NCBI RefSeq assembly: GCF_028688855.1
Contig: NZ_JAQTXI010000006.1
Coordinates: 1 to 64,000 of the forward strand
Source of the DNA: Neomegalonema sp.
GTDB taxonomy: Bacteria > Pseudomonadota > Alphaproteobacteria > Rhodobacterales > Rhodobacteraceae
Direction: 5' to 3'
Length of the DNA: 64,000 bases
Shown here: one piece after another, positions 29,001-38,473 of the stretch
How positions within the stretch are numbered: the stretch's first letter is position 1
Layout of the letters: the number at the start of each line of letters is the position of its first letter
Notes under the pieces: generated by a model
Database searches by the model: none
Told to the model about the DNA's origin: nothing
Seen by the model: only the letters and a program-made list of their open reading frames with translations
Translations under genes and position numbers: made by a program

Positions 29001-31988
29001 TCAGGCCTCCGCCTCCGCCCCGGCGCCGAGGATCTCGCGCCAGAGCGCCAGAACCTCGGCCTGAACGGCGAAAAGCTCGGCCTGCATGGCCTCGAAATCC
29101 GGCGCGCTGGCCGCCTTGACCATGGCCGCCTTGAGCCCCGCCGCCGCCGTCTCGGGATGGAAGACGCCCTCCACCGCCACGCGCTGGATCTGGAGCAGGG
29201 TCTGTTCGAGGTCGAAGGCCCGCGTGAGCCGCTCCGCCTGGTCCTCGGGCAAGGCGCCCGCCTGCTTCAGCGTCGCCAGAGCCGGACGCGTGCCCATGGC
29301 CGCCGCTCCGGCGAGGCCTTCGGTCAGCAGCAGGGTCTGGGCGATGAAGTCCAGATCCAGGGCGCCGCCCCGCGTCAGCTTGAGGCTCCAGGGATCGGCG
29401 AGATCCTTGGGATTGGCCTCGTCCACGCGGCGACGCATGTCGCGGGCGTCGGCCATGACCTTCGCGCGGTCATGGGGACGGTTGAGCACCTCCTTCACGG
29501 CGGCCCTCACCGAGGCCTCCGCCGCCTCCGAACCGGCCACGATCCGGGCGCGGGTCAGGGCCATGTGCTCCCAGGTCCAGGCCTCTTCGGCCTGGTAATG
29601 CCGGAAGGAGGCCAGCGAAGTCGCCAGAGGCCCCGCCCGACCCGAGGGCCTCAGACGCATGTCCACCTCGTAGACCGCGCCTTCCGAGGTGGGGGCCGTC
29701 ACCGCCGAGACCAGCTTCTGCGTCCAGCGGGCGTAATATTCCGGCGCCGAGAGCGGGCGCTCGCCCGTGGACATGTCTTCGGTGTCGGCGTCGTAGACCA
29801 CGATCATGTCGAGATCCGAGGTGGCGGTCATCTCCCGCGCCCCGAGCTTGCCCATGGCGAGCACCGCCGCGCCGCGTCCCGGAGGCGGGCCGTGGCGACG
29901 GGCGAATTCGGCGTTCACCAGAGGCTCCAGAGCCCGCAGCGAGAGCTCCGCCAGATCGGTGAAGGCGGGTCCGGCCTCGGCGGCGTCGGTCAGGCCGGAG
30001 ACCAGCTGCACGCCGAGCTGGAACTGACGCTCGCGCGCCCAGACGCGGGCGATGTCGAGCGTGCGTTCGTAATCGCCCTGCTCGGCCTCCAGCCGGAGGG
30101 CGAGCTCCGCCGCGAGAGCCTCGCGAGGGGGCGGGGGCTCGAAGAAGCTCGGCGAGAGCATGGCGTCCAGCACGCCGGAATTGCGCCCGAGATAGGCCGC
30201 CAGACGCGGCGCCGCCGCGCAGATCTGGGTCAGCACCTCGAAGAGGCCCGGATTGGACTCCAGCAGCGAGAAGATCTGGACTCCCGCCGGAAGCCCGGTC
30301 AGGAAATTGTCGAACTGCGCCAGAGCCTCGTCGGGGACGGGCGCCGCCGCCAGCTTGCGCAGGATCACCGGCGTGAGCTTTTCGAGTTTGGCGCGGCTGC
30401 GCGGAGTCCGGGCCGCGCGCAGACGTCCCGTGCGCCAGCCGCGCAGGATCTCCACCGAGCGCTCCGGCTCCTGATACCCGATCTCCTTGAGCGCGGCCGC
30501 CGCCGCCGGAGCCCCGTCGGGCGTCTCCAGCGCGATGACGAGCCCGCCCGCCTCCTCCTCCAGGGCCTTGTCGGTCTCGAAGAGCTTGTCGAACCGCGCG
30601 GCCACGCGGGTCAGGCGCGGGCGCAGGTCTCCGGCGAAGGCCTCGGGGCCGGGATAGCGCAGGAAGGCCGCCAGACGCGCCACCCCCTCCGGCGTGGCGG
30701 GCACGGCGTGGGTCTGGGCGTCCTCGACCATCTGGATGCGGTGCTCGACCTGACGCAGGAAGCGGTAATCCTCCAGCATCTGGGCGCGGGCCTCTTCGGA
30801 GATCCAGCCTGCGGCGGTCAGGGCCGCCAGAGCCCCCCGCGTGGTGGGATCGCGCAGGGAGGGGTCGCGCCCGCCGAGGATCAGCTGCTCGGTCTGGGCG
30901 AAGAACTCGATCTCGCGGATGCCGCCCCGTCCGAGCTTCAGGTCATGGCCGAAGACGCAGATGGAGCCATGCCCCTTGTGGGCGTGGATCAGGTATTTCA
31001 TCGTCTTGACGTCCTCGATGGCGGCGAAATCGAGGGTCTTGCGCCAGATGAAGGGGGCCATCTCCTTGAGGAAGGCCGCGCCCGCCGCGAGGTCTCCGGC
31101 GCAGGGACGGGCCTTGATGTAGGCGGCGCGCTCCCAGTTGCGCCCGAGGGAGCTGTAGTAATGTTCGGCGGCCTCCGTGGACATGCAGGGCGGCGTCGCG
31201 TCGGGATCGGGCCGCAGGCGCAGGTCGGTGCGGAAGACGTAGCCGTGTTCCGTGCGGTCCGAGAGGATGCGCACCAGATCCTTCGCCATGCGGTTGTAGC
31301 GGTCCTTGGCTTCGAGGTGATGGTCCTCGCCGAGCCGGTCGGGATCGAAGAAGAGGATCAGGTCGATGTCGGAGGAGTAGTTCAGTTCTCCGGCGCCCAT
31401 CTTGCCCATGGCCAGCACGATGAATCCCGAGGTCGCCGCAGGATCCTCTGGATCGAGCGGCAGCTTGCCGCGCTTCGCCTCCTGAAGGAAGAGCCAGTCG
31501 AGCGCGGCCTTGACGGCGCCGTCGGCGGCCTCGGTGAGGGCGCCCGTGACCTCCTCCAGAGGCCAGACCGCGCCGATGTCGGCGAAGCCGGTCAGCAGGG
31601 CCGTGCGGCGCTTGAGGATGCGCAGGTCGCGCATCAGGGCCGATCTGTCCGCGGCGGAGCGGGCGGCGGCGGCGAATCCCGCCTTGAGGCTCTCCAGAGT
31701 CCGTTCCGGCGGGGCGGCGAAGAGCTCGGGCAGCCAGAGCGCCTCCTGACGCAGGAGATCGGCGAGATAGGGGCTGCATCCGGCCACGCCCTCCATGAAG
31801 GCGCGGGCCCCGGAGTCGGCCAGAAGCGCCGTCAGGGCCGCTCCCCGGCCTTCGGCTTCGGGTGAGGTTCCGGCTTCGGCGGCCTCGGCCTGAAGCGCCT
31901 CCATGGCCCAGAGGCCGGATTCGGGCGAGAAGGGGACCGGGCCGGGGCCCAGACGCTCGCCGAGGGATGTGCCGCGTCCGTCCGTCAT
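29001..31988 (-). CDS. glnE: bifunctional glutamine synthetase adenylyltransferase/adenylyl-removing enzyme
   Basis: GlnE adds and removes AMP on glutamine synthetase in response to PII proteins. The 995-residue length and two nucleotidyltransferase domains are as expected: the first active site GKMGAGELNYSSDIDLILF near residue 190 (adenylyl-removing half) and the second GKLGAREMTATSDLDMIVVYD-type motif near residue 710 (adenylylating half; GKLGAREMTATSDLDMIV). Both keep the paired aspartates. It converges on htpX with a 22-base gap. A very long antisense open frame across this gene is a G+C artefact. Confidence 0.95.
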   Translation of the reverse strand: MTDGRGTSLGERLGPGPVPFSPESGLWAMEALQAEAAEAGTSPEAEGRGAALTALLADSGARAFMEGVAGCSPYLADLLRQEALWLPELFAAPPERTLESLKAGFAAAARSAADRSALMRDLRILKRRTALLTGFADIGAVWPLEEVTGALTEAADGAVKAALDWLFLQEAKRGKLPLDPEDPAATSGFIVLAMGKMGAGELNYSSDIDLILFFDPDRLGEDHHLEAKDRYNRMAKDLVRILSDRTEHGYVFRTDLRLRPDPDATPPCMSTEAAEHYYSSLGRNWERAAYIKARPCAGDLAAGAAFLKEMAPFIWRKTLDFAAIEDVKTMKYLIHAHKGHGSICVFGHDLKLGRGGIREIEFFAQTEQLILGGRDPSLRDPTTRGALAALTAAGWISEEARAQMLEDYRFLRQVEHRIQMVEDAQTHAVPATPEGVARLAAFLRYPGPEAFAGDLRPRLTRVAARFDKLFETDKALEEEAGGLVIALETPDGAPAAAAALKEIGYQEPERSVEILRGWRTGRLRAARTPRSRAKLEKLTPVILRKLAAAPVPDEALAQFDNFLTGLPAGVQIFSLLESNPGLFEVLTQICAAAPRLAAYLGRNSGVLDAMLSPSFFEPPPPREALAAELALRLEAEQGDYERTLDIARVWARERQFQLGVQLVSGLTDAAEAGPAFTDLAELSLRALEPLVNAEFARRHGPPPGRGAAVLAMGKLGAREMTATSDLDMIVVYDADTEDMSTGERPLSAPEYYARWTQKLVSAVTAPTSEGAVYEVDMRLRPSGRAGPLATSLASFRHYQAEEAWTWEHMALTRARIVAGSEAAEASVRAAVKEVLNRPHDRAKVMADARDMRRRVDEANPKDLADPWSLKLTRGGALDLDFIAQTLLLTEGLAGAAAMGTRPALATLKQAGALPEDQAERLTRAFDLEQTLLQIQRVAVEGVFHPETAAAGLKAAMVKAASAPDFEAMQAELFAVQAEVLALWREILGAGAEAEA

Positions 31989-32037
31989 ACTGGCCTCCTG
32001 GGTTCGGGGCCAGAGAAAGCGGGGCGGCCTGCGGCTG

Positions 32038-33444
32038 TCAAGCGCGGAGGGGGCGAGGTTTGCGGCCCCGACGCATCTCGCGGGCCTTGGGCGGAGTCTC
32101 GTCGGGCAGGGCGCGCCGGGCCGGAACGCGGCCTTCGGCCTCGCGCAGCAGACGATCCGCGCAGACGACCATCACGATCAGCAGGAAATAGCCGTCGTAA
32201 TAGGCCAGCGAGAGCAGCACCCCGCCCGCGGCGTAGGCGATCAGGCCCACCTGGACCATCGAGGCGAGATCCGCCGCCCATTCCATGCCGGGAATCCGCC
32301 GCGCCCGCACCATCACCGAAAGACAGAGCAGCCAGCTTCCCGCCAGCAGCGTCAGGAACATGCCGAGCCCCACGAATCCGCTGTCGCTGAGCACCTCCAC
32401 ATAGATGTTGTGGGCGGCGCGCACGCCGTATTTCGGGCTGTCGGCGCAGGGGTGGTCCGGCGAGAGATAGGGCGTGGCGGCTACGGGGCTCTGGATGGAG
32501 CGCAGCCCCGAGCCCCAGAGGGGACTGTCCATGGTCATGTCCCAGCCGACGTGCCAGGCCGCCAGACGCAGACAGAACGACTCGTCCAGTTCGGGGCCTT
32601 CGTTGGCGTGGCGGTCCTCGCCCTTGTCGATCTGGGCGGTGATGGTGCCGAGGCGCTCCTTGAGCTCGGGCGGCAGGGCGCTGAAGATCCCGAGCGCCCC
32701 GACGACGACCATGCCCGCCGTCAGCCATTTGAGGCGCGTCTTGGTCCAGAGATAGCCCAGCACCAGCGCCATGGTGACGAATCCGCCGCGCGACTGCGAG
32801 CCGATCACGGCCAGAATCGCGGCGGCGATCAGCATCAGCGCCCCGAGCCGGAGCAATTTGTGTTCGGCCCTGCGCCAGATGAAGAAGAGGATGGGGGTCA
32901 GCAGCGCCATGGCGAGGGCGAAGTGGTTGCGGTCCTCGATCATGGTGCCGCTGGGGCCGAAGCCCGCGAGCTGGCCGATGGAGCCGCCGCTGTAGATGGT
33001 CACGAGGGCGATCTTGGTCGCGTGATAGCCGAGCGAGAGCGCATAGGTCCAGACCAGCGCCATCAGCCGATGCCGCGAGGTGATCAGGATCATGGCCAGA
33101 ATCATGTGGATGGCCATCTTGATCACGAAGTCGAACCAGAACTGGAAGGAGCTCGGCTTGTCCACCGCCAGCAGGGAGGCGAGGGTGGTCCAGGCGATGA
33201 ATCCCACGAACAGCGCCGCGATCCTGCCGCCTGGCCATTGCTTGCGCTCGGGCGAGAGGGCGAAGGCGATCAGCGTCACCAGCACGATCACCAGATTCAG
33301 ACGCAGGCTCACGCTGAAGCCGAAGGCCTCGCGATGGGGGTTCAGGATCGCGATCCAGGTCCAGACCAGCACCCCGATGAAGGGCCGCTTCAGGATGAAG
33401 GGCAGCATCGCCAGCACGCCGAGGACGATCACGAGGTCGCGCAT
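32038..33444 (-). CDS. O-antigen ligase-like protein, exosortase A-associated putative O-glycosylation ligase
   Basis: A 468-residue inner-membrane protein with about ten hydrophobic helices and a large loop near residues 260-345 carrying RLAAWHVGWDMTMDSPLWGSG and AHNIYVEVLSDSGFVGLG, typical of Wzy/WaaL ligases. The N-terminus (RDLVIVLGVLAMLPFILKRP, then VLVWTWIAILNPHR) matches the exosortase A-associated O-ligase family. It would transfer an undecaprenyl-linked glycan to a surface acceptor in the periplasm. It lies divergent from the rest of the exopolysaccharide locus. Confidence 0.85.
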   Translation of the reverse strand: MRDLVIVLGVLAMLPFILKRPFIGVLVWTWIAILNPHREAFGFSVSLRLNLVIVLVTLIAFALSPERKQWPGGRIAALFVGFIAWTTLASLLAVDKPSSFQFWFDFVIKMAIHMILAMILITSRHRLMALVWTYALSLGYHATKIALVTIYSGGSIGQLAGFGPSGTMIEDRNHFALAMALLTPILFFIWRRAEHKLLRLGALMLIAAAILAVIGSQSRGGFVTMALVLGYLWTKTRLKWLTAGMVVVGALGIFSALPPELKERLGTITAQIDKGEDRHANEGPELDESFCLRLAAWHVGWDMTMDSPLWGSGLRSIQSPVAATPYLSPDHPCADSPKYGVRAAHNIYVEVLSDSGFVGLGMFLTLLAGSWLLCLSVMVRARRIPGMEWAADLASMVQVGLIAYAAGGVLLSLAYYDGYFLLIVMVVCADRLLREAEGRVPARRALPDETPPKAREMRRGRKPRPLRA

Positions 33445-33545
33445 GAGGAAGCCCCCGGTCAGAGAGTCTTAAGCCGCCCGACGCAGAATGACGCCTGCGC
33501 CGCCGACATCATGGGCGCGCGAGGTTAAAATTCCGGGGAGGCCCG

Positions 33546-34118
33546 ATGATCGGCGGCCTGATGCTGCTCATGACGGTCGGCGCCATGGCGCTGATCCTGC
33601 TCTGGGCGGACAAATACGACGATCTGGCCGATTCCGCGCCGCGCGGCGGCTTCTTCTCCATGACCGCCGGACGCGCCGGGCCTCTGGCGGGCAAGCGCCG
33701 TCGCTTCGGCAAGGGCGGGGCGGGGATGCAGGAGCCTCCGCCCGCCGTGGGGACGGCCCGCCGCAAGGCGCAGGAGCGTTGGGGGCCTCCGGAGCCCGCC
33801 GCGGGCTCCAGAGGGCGCCGGCCTCTGGCGATGCTCCACGAGGCGGAGGCCGCCGTGATCGCCGCCGAGATCGCCGAAGCCGAGCGCGATCCTCTGGAGG
33901 GGCGCCGCCGCAGGCCCGCCCCCGACGAAGAGGAGCTGATCCTCGAAGTCCCCTTCTTCGCCAGAGGCAAGGCCGAACGCGAAGCCGCCGACCTCGCGGC
34001 CGAGGAGGCGGCGCGGACGGCTCGGGCCGCCGCCGGGGAGGCCGCCCGCGCGGCTCTCGCCCGTCGCGAGGCCGAAGCCCTGGAGAAGGCGCGCCGACGC
34101 TTCGGAGGCCTCTCGTGA
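33546..34118 (+). CDS. membrane-anchored helical protein, function unknown
   Basis: Not recognised. The 190-residue protein starts with one hydrophobic helix (GGLMLLMTVGAMALILLWA), followed by about 90 residues rich in Arg/Gly/Pro and a highly charged Ala/Glu/Arg helix over the last 55 residues that could form a coiled coil. The GTG start of the next glycosyltransferase overlaps its stop (GTGA), so the two are translationally coupled, hinting at a role in polysaccharide assembly. Confidence 0.6.
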   Translation: MIGGLMLLMTVGAMALILLWADKYDDLADSAPRGGFFSMTAGRAGPLAGKRRRFGKGGAGMQEPPPAVGTARRKAQERWGPPEPAAGSRGRRPLAMLHEAEAAVIAAEIAEAERDPLEGRRRRPAPDEEELILEVPFFARGKAEREAADLAAEEAARTARAAAGEAARAALARREAEALEKARRRFGGLS

Positions 34119-35341
34119 CCACGCCCAAGGACAAACCCATGCGGATTCTGACCATCGCGGGGCTCTGGCCCGATTCCACGCGGCCCAATCACGGGATCTT
34201 CGTGGAGAACCGCCTGAGCCGCGTCCAGGCGACGGGCGAGGCGAGCATCCGGGTTCTGACGCCCGTTCCCTGGTTTCCCTTCCGGGGCGCGCGCTGGGGG
34301 GAATACGCGAAATTCGCCGCCGTCCCCGACCGCGAGACGCGCGGCGCGATCACGGCGGATCATCCGCGTTATCTCATGCTGCCGAAGATCGGGGCGCGCG
34401 GCCAGCCCGACGCGGTCTATCGCAGCCTGAGCCGTCGGGCGCGGCGGCTGATCCGCGAGGAGGGCGCCTTCGACCTCGTGGACGCGCAATATTTCTATCC
34501 CGAAGGCCCGGCGGCGGCGCGTCTGGCGGATGAGCTGGATCTTCCTTTGGTCGTCACGGCGCGCGGCTCGGACGTGAGCGAGATTCCCCTCGTCCATCCC
34601 TTCGCCCGGCGCCGGATTCTGGAGACAGCCGCCCGCGCCGAAAGGATCGTCACGGTGGCGGCGGCCCTGAAATCGGCGCTGGTGGATCTGGGGGCGGAGG
34701 GCGCGAAGATCCGGGTCCTGCGCAACGGCGTGGATCTCGAAGCCTTCCGCCCGCCCGAGGATCGCGCCAAGGCTCGGGCGCGCTGGGGAATCGAGGGCGA
34801 TGCGCCCTTGCTGGTCTCGGTGGGCGCTCTGGTCGAGCGCAAGGGGCATCATCTGACCCTCGAGGCTCTGGCGGGTCTGCCCGGAGCGCGGCTGCTCGTC
34901 GCGGGCGCCGGGCCGGAGAAGGCGGCGCTTGAGGCGCAGATCAAGGCCTTGGGCCTGGAGGGCAGGGCGCGTCTGCTCGGGCCGGTGCCGCACAAGGATC
35001 TGGCCTTGCTCTATGGCGCGGCGGAGGCCTCCATTCTGGCCTCCAGCCGCGAGGGCTGGGCGAACGTGCTGCTGGAATCCATGGCCTGCGGGGCGCCCGC
35101 CGTGGCGACGCGGGTCTGGGGCGCGCCCGAGGTGGTCGCGGCCCCCGAAGCCGGACGCCTCGCGCCCGAGCGCAGCGCCGCAAGCATCCGGAGCGCCGTG
35201 GCGGATCTCCTCGCGGCTCCGCCGGACCGGGCCGCGACGCGCGCCTACGCCGAGCGCTTTTCCTGGGAGGAGACGGTTTCGGGCACGCTGGCGGTCTTGC
35301 GCGAGGCCATCGCCGCCCGCGCCGACCTGAAGGCGGCGTAG
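34115..35341 (+). CDS. glycosyltransferase family 4
   Basis: A GT-B fold retaining glycosyltransferase of about 408 residues. The N-terminal domain starts MRILTIAGLWPDSTRPNHGIF-like (nucleus IAGLWPDSTRPNHG). The C-terminal domain has VSVGALVERKGHH and the EX7E-type region SSREGWANVLLESMACGAP that binds the nucleotide sugar. GTG at 34115 is preferred because GGAGG lies six bases before it and it overlaps the preceding stop; ATG at 34139 is the alternative. Donor and acceptor are unknown. Its 3' end overlaps the convergent GNAT-type gene by 97 bases. Confidence 0.85.
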   Translation: MTTPKDKPMRILTIAGLWPDSTRPNHGIFVENRLSRVQATGEASIRVLTPVPWFPFRGARWGEYAKFAAVPDRETRGAITADHPRYLMLPKIGARGQPDAVYRSLSRRARRLIREEGAFDLVDAQYFYPEGPAAARLADELDLPLVVTARGSDVSEIPLVHPFARRRILETAARAERIVTVAAALKSALVDLGAEGAKIRVLRNGVDLEAFRPPEDRAKARARWGIEGDAPLLVSVGALVERKGHHLTLEALAGLPGARLLVAGAGPEKAALEAQIKALGLEGRARLLGPVPHKDLALLYGAAEASILASSREGWANVLLESMACGAPAVATRVWGAPEVVAAPEAGRLAPERSAASIRSAVADLLAAPPDRAATRAYAERFSWEETVSGTLAVLREAIAARADLKAA

Positions 35342-36423
35342 CCCTTGCGGGCGGCCTCCTCCATTTCGAGCAGGAGCCGCCGCCTCCGGACCGCCAGAGC
35401 GACCATCTCCGGCCCCTCCATCCCGAGATTGCGCTTGTAGCGGTAGTCTCCGGCCATGAAGTCATAGGCCGCGAAGCCCTGCCGGAGATAGCGCTCCGCC
35501 GCCAGGGCGTGAGCCACGAGTCCCGGCTTCAGCCGCTGATCTCCGGCGTAGGCGAAGCCGCCCATGTAGAACAGCGCCCGCCGACCCTCGGGGCGCTCTT
35601 CGAGGAAATTGTAGATCCAGCCGAAAGAGACGCCTCCCGCGCTGACGCGCAGGATCTCCGCCTCTCCCGAGGCCGCCGAGAGCAGGCGCTCCTGCATCCG
35701 CACGAGGAAAGGGCGTCCGAAGGCGCCGGGTTCGCCGCGCGATTCCCAGCGCGCCTGATGATGGGGCCGCATCTCCTCCCAGAAGGCCAGAAGTTCGGCG
35801 GGCTCGCGGGCGGCCTCCAGCGCGAGGGGCCCTTGCGCGGCGTAGAGCTTCAGGCTGCGGCGGATCTGCTCGCGGGTGCTCTTGCCCAGCGCCCCGAGAT
35901 AGCCGCCGAGATCCTGAACGCCCTCCGCCCGCAGGGCCGCGAGATCCACATGGGCCGCCCGCGTCTCGGAGAGCCGCCGCAGCGGCAGTCCGAGCGCGCC
36001 GAAGCGCGCCGCCTGCTCCGGCGCGAGCCCCGAGGCGGTCAGTTCGTCCCAGAGGGGTGCGCGGGCCTCGATCAGCCCTTGCAGGCCCGCCGCCCAGACC
36101 TCCGCCTCCAGCCCGGCTTCGGCGAGGATCCCGTTATATTCGATCCCGACGGCGTCCTCCTCCTCCGCGCCCGAGCCGTGCAGCGCGAGCCGCCGCACCT
36201 TCATCCCCCGGCGCCGCTCGACGCAGGCCCCCCAGAGCGAGAGCCCGACCACCCGGCCCTCATGCTCGACCCGCAGCAGCCAGAGCGGCGCCGAAGCCAG
36301 AGCCGCCCAGGGCCCGATCCAGCTCCAGCTGAGGAAGAAGCCGCCCCCGGCCCGGCCTTCGAGATCGCGCCAGAGCGGCGCCAGCGCCTCCAGAGAGGCG
36401 AGAGCTTCGAGGCGGACCCGCAT
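35245..36423 (-). CDS. GNAT/FemAB-like acyltransferase (CelD/BcsL-type), polysaccharide-associated
   Basis: A 392-residue protein of the double-GNAT type found in polysaccharide clusters. Residues 150-310 hold the acetyltransferase-like core (KSTREQIRRSLKLYA, FWEEMRPHHQARWESRGEPG, GWIYNFLEERPEGRRALFYM, ERYLRQGFAAYDFMAGDYRY). It may acylate or amino-acylate a sugar; the substrate is unknown. The start at 36423 (MRVRLEALASLEALAP) is where homology begins, although the frame is open far upstream. The last 32 codons run antisense through the end of the glycosyltransferase gene. Confidence 0.75.
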   Translation of the reverse strand: MRVRLEALASLEALAPLWRDLEGRAGGGFFLSWSWIGPWAALASAPLWLLRVEHEGRVVGLSLWGACVERRRGMKVRRLALHGSGAEEEDAVGIEYNGILAEAGLEAEVWAAGLQGLIEARAPLWDELTASGLAPEQAARFGALGLPLRRLSETRAAHVDLAALRAEGVQDLGGYLGALGKSTREQIRRSLKLYAAQGPLALEAAREPAELLAFWEEMRPHHQARWESRGEPGAFGRPFLVRMQERLLSAASGEAEILRVSAGGVSFGWIYNFLEERPEGRRALFYMGGFAYAGDQRLKPGLVAHALAAERYLRQGFAAYDFMAGDYRYKRNLGMEGPEMVALAVRRRRLLLEMEEAARKGYAAFRSARAAMASRKTASVPETVSSQEKRSA

Positions 36424-36483
36424 GTCTTGACCCTCCGGATTAAGCCGACGTCGGAAATTCTCCTCTGACGAAAACAAATCTTC

Positions 36484-37692
36484 ATGAAGCTTTCGTGCAA
36501 TGGGGCGGCGCGGCTCCGGTCGCTCCGGCGCGCGATCCGGAGGCCGGAGAACCGGCTTCCGGGCGAATCGCGCGACCTCATCAGAAGCTGGCTCCGCATG
36601 CGCCCACATGTCCATCGCCTCGCGCCGCCCTTCCAGCGCCTGGAGCTTCCGGCTTCTTCGCCGCCGCTCTGCCTGGTGACGGTGGACACCGAGGAAGCCT
36701 TCGACTGGCGCGGTCCTTTCCGCCGCGACTCGCGCGACGTCTCGAATCTGGCCGAGCAGGGCCGGGCTCAGGAGATCTGCGCGAGATTCGGCGCTCCTCC
36801 GCTCTATCTGACCGACTGGGCCGTGGCCCGCGACGCGGCCTCCGTGCGCCTTCTGGGCGACTGGGCCGAGGCGGGGCTCTGCGAGATCGGGGCGCATCTG
36901 CATCCCTGGATCACGCCGCCCCACGAGGAAGGCGGCTCGCCGCGCGAATCCTTCGCGGGGAATCTGCCCCTCGCCCTGGAGCGCGCCAAGCTGACCGCCC
37001 TGACCCGCGCTCTGGAGGAGGCCTTCGGGCGTCGTCCGCGGGCCTATCGGGCGGGGCGTTACGGCCTGGGACGGCGCACGGCGGGACTCCTGCGCGAACT
37101 GGGCTACGGGGCGGATCTCTCCGCGACTCCCCGCCGCAGCTTCGCCGCCGAGGGCGGCCCCGACTTCAGCCGCGCGCCCGAAGGCCCCTTCTGGCTCGAC
37201 GGCCCCGGCGGAATCGTCGAGATTCCCACCACCGAGGGCGTGGCCGGATTCCTCGGGGCGCGTCATGGCGAGGCTCTGGCGGGGGTGTTCGATTCGCCTC
37301 TGGCCCGAAGCTTGCGTCTGCCCGCCCTGCTGGCGCGCTCCGGCGCGGCGGAGCGGATCCGCCTCTCGCCGGAAGGGACGCGCACGCGCGATCTGCGGCG
37401 TCTGGCGCGGGCGCTGCGCGCGCGGGGAGAGCGGGTCTTCGTGGTGAGCTATCACAGTTCTTCGCTTCAGGTCGGCGGCTCGCCCTATGCTCCGGACGCC
37501 GCCGCCCGCGACGCCCTCCTGCGGCGTCTTGAGGAGATCTTGACCTTTCTCCGCGAGGAGATGGGCGCCGGATTCCCTTCGGCCTCCGCTCTGGAGGCGG
37601 CCTTGCGGGCCGCGCCCCTGCGGAGCGCCGCCCCATCGTCTCCGGCGGGAGAAGCCGCCGCGCACAGCGAAAATTTAACCCGGGCCGCCTAG
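36484..37692 (+). CDS. WalW-like polysaccharide deacetylase family protein
   Basis: A carbohydrate esterase 4-like protein of up to 402 residues. The metal-binding acid motif is LVTVDTEEAFDW, the paired His site EIGAHLHPW, and YRAGRYGLG and YHSSSLQVGGSPY are conserved in the WalW group. CE4 enzymes remove N-acetyl groups from amino-sugar polymers. The start is uncertain: ATG 36484 is used, but ATG 36598, nearer to the conserved domain, is possible; neither has a clear ribosome site. It is divergent from the acyltransferase gene (60-base gap). Confidence 0.78.
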   Translation: MKLSCNGAARLRSLRRAIRRPENRLPGESRDLIRSWLRMRPHVHRLAPPFQRLELPASSPPLCLVTVDTEEAFDWRGPFRRDSRDVSNLAEQGRAQEICARFGAPPLYLTDWAVARDAASVRLLGDWAEAGLCEIGAHLHPWITPPHEEGGSPRESFAGNLPLALERAKLTALTRALEEAFGRRPRAYRAGRYGLGRRTAGLLRELGYGADLSATPRRSFAAEGGPDFSRAPEGPFWLDGPGGIVEIPTTEGVAGFLGARHGEALAGVFDSPLARSLRLPALLARSGAAERIRLSPEGTRTRDLRRLARALRARGERVFVVSYHSSSLQVGGSPYAPDAAARDALLRRLEEILTFLREEMGAGFPSASALEAALRAAPLRSAAPSSPAGEAAAHSENLTRAA

Positions 37693-37746
37693 CATGGCCC
37701 CGCGCCGAAGCTCCCTCCGCAGGCGCGACCACATGAGGATCTTGCG

Positions 37747-38433
37747 ATGATTGCGCGGCGCTTTCCGGTTCTTGCCGTCCTGATCACGACGCTCGTCGCG
37801 CTTGCGGGCTGCGGGGGCGTCTCCTCGATGTTCGGCGGCGATGGGGGCCTCAAGGCGCCTTCCACGGGGATTCTCGCGCCGGCGCCGGTGGTGGCGAGCA
37901 CCCCGCAGCTCCTGACGCCGGAATCGCCGAACTACCGGCTCGGGCCGGGCGAGAACATCCAGATCTTCGTCTGGCGCGCGCCGGAGCTTTCGACCGTGGT
38001 GCCGATCCGTCCGGACGGGCGCTTCTCCATGCCGCTGGTGGAGGATCTCCCGGCGGCGGGCAAGACCCCGACCGAACTCGCCCGCGACATCGAGGACCGC
38101 CTGAAGGCCTATGTCCAGGATCCCATCGTCACGGTGATCGCGCAGGTCAACGGCGCGGGAGATCCGCGCCAGCAGGTGAAGGTTCTGGGCCAGGCGGTGA
38201 ATCCCTCCTCGCTGTCCTACCGCTCGGGGCTGACGGCTCTGGACGTGGTGATCGCGGTGGGCGGGCTGACCGAATTCGCCGACGGCAACCGCGCCGTCCT
38301 GGTCCGCGAGGAGAGCGGACAGAAGGTCTCCTACCGGCTGCGTCTGGACGACCTCGTGCGCAAGGGCGACATCGCGGCGGATCGCCCGCTGATGCCCGGC
38401 GACACCATCATCATTCCGGAAAGCTGGCTCTGA
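37747..38433 (+). CDS. polysaccharide export lipoprotein (Wza-type), XrtA-associated
   Basis: A 228-residue outer-membrane polysaccharide export protein. The lipobox LAGC places the lipidated Cys near residue 22. The poly-export domain begins YRLGPGENIQIFVWRAPELS and an SLBB domain covers QVKVLGQAVNPSSLSYRSG through MPGDTIIIPESWL. The short form without further SLBB repeats matches the exosortase-locus export family. It starts the run of co-directional genes that ends with the exosortase. Confidence 0.9.
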   Translation: MIARRFPVLAVLITTLVALAGCGGVSSMFGGDGGLKAPSTGILAPAPVVASTPQLLTPESPNYRLGPGENIQIFVWRAPELSTVVPIRPDGRFSMPLVEDLPAAGKTPTELARDIEDRLKAYVQDPIVTVIAQVNGAGDPRQQVKVLGQAVNPSSLSYRSGLTALDVVIAVGGLTEFADGNRAVLVREESGQKVSYRLRLDDLVRKGDIAADRPLMPGDTIIIPESWL

Positions 38434-38473
38434 GCCTCGGGGCGCGGGGCGGGGCCAGAAAGCGGGATCGGTC

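Noticed and set aside
29157..31865. 902-codon open frame antisense to glnE, and similar long antisense frames (8610-10892, 10633-12276, 20308-21723)
   Set aside because: They mirror well-identified genes and arise because G+C-rich third positions suppress stop codons on the other strand; their translations are low-complexity and match no family.
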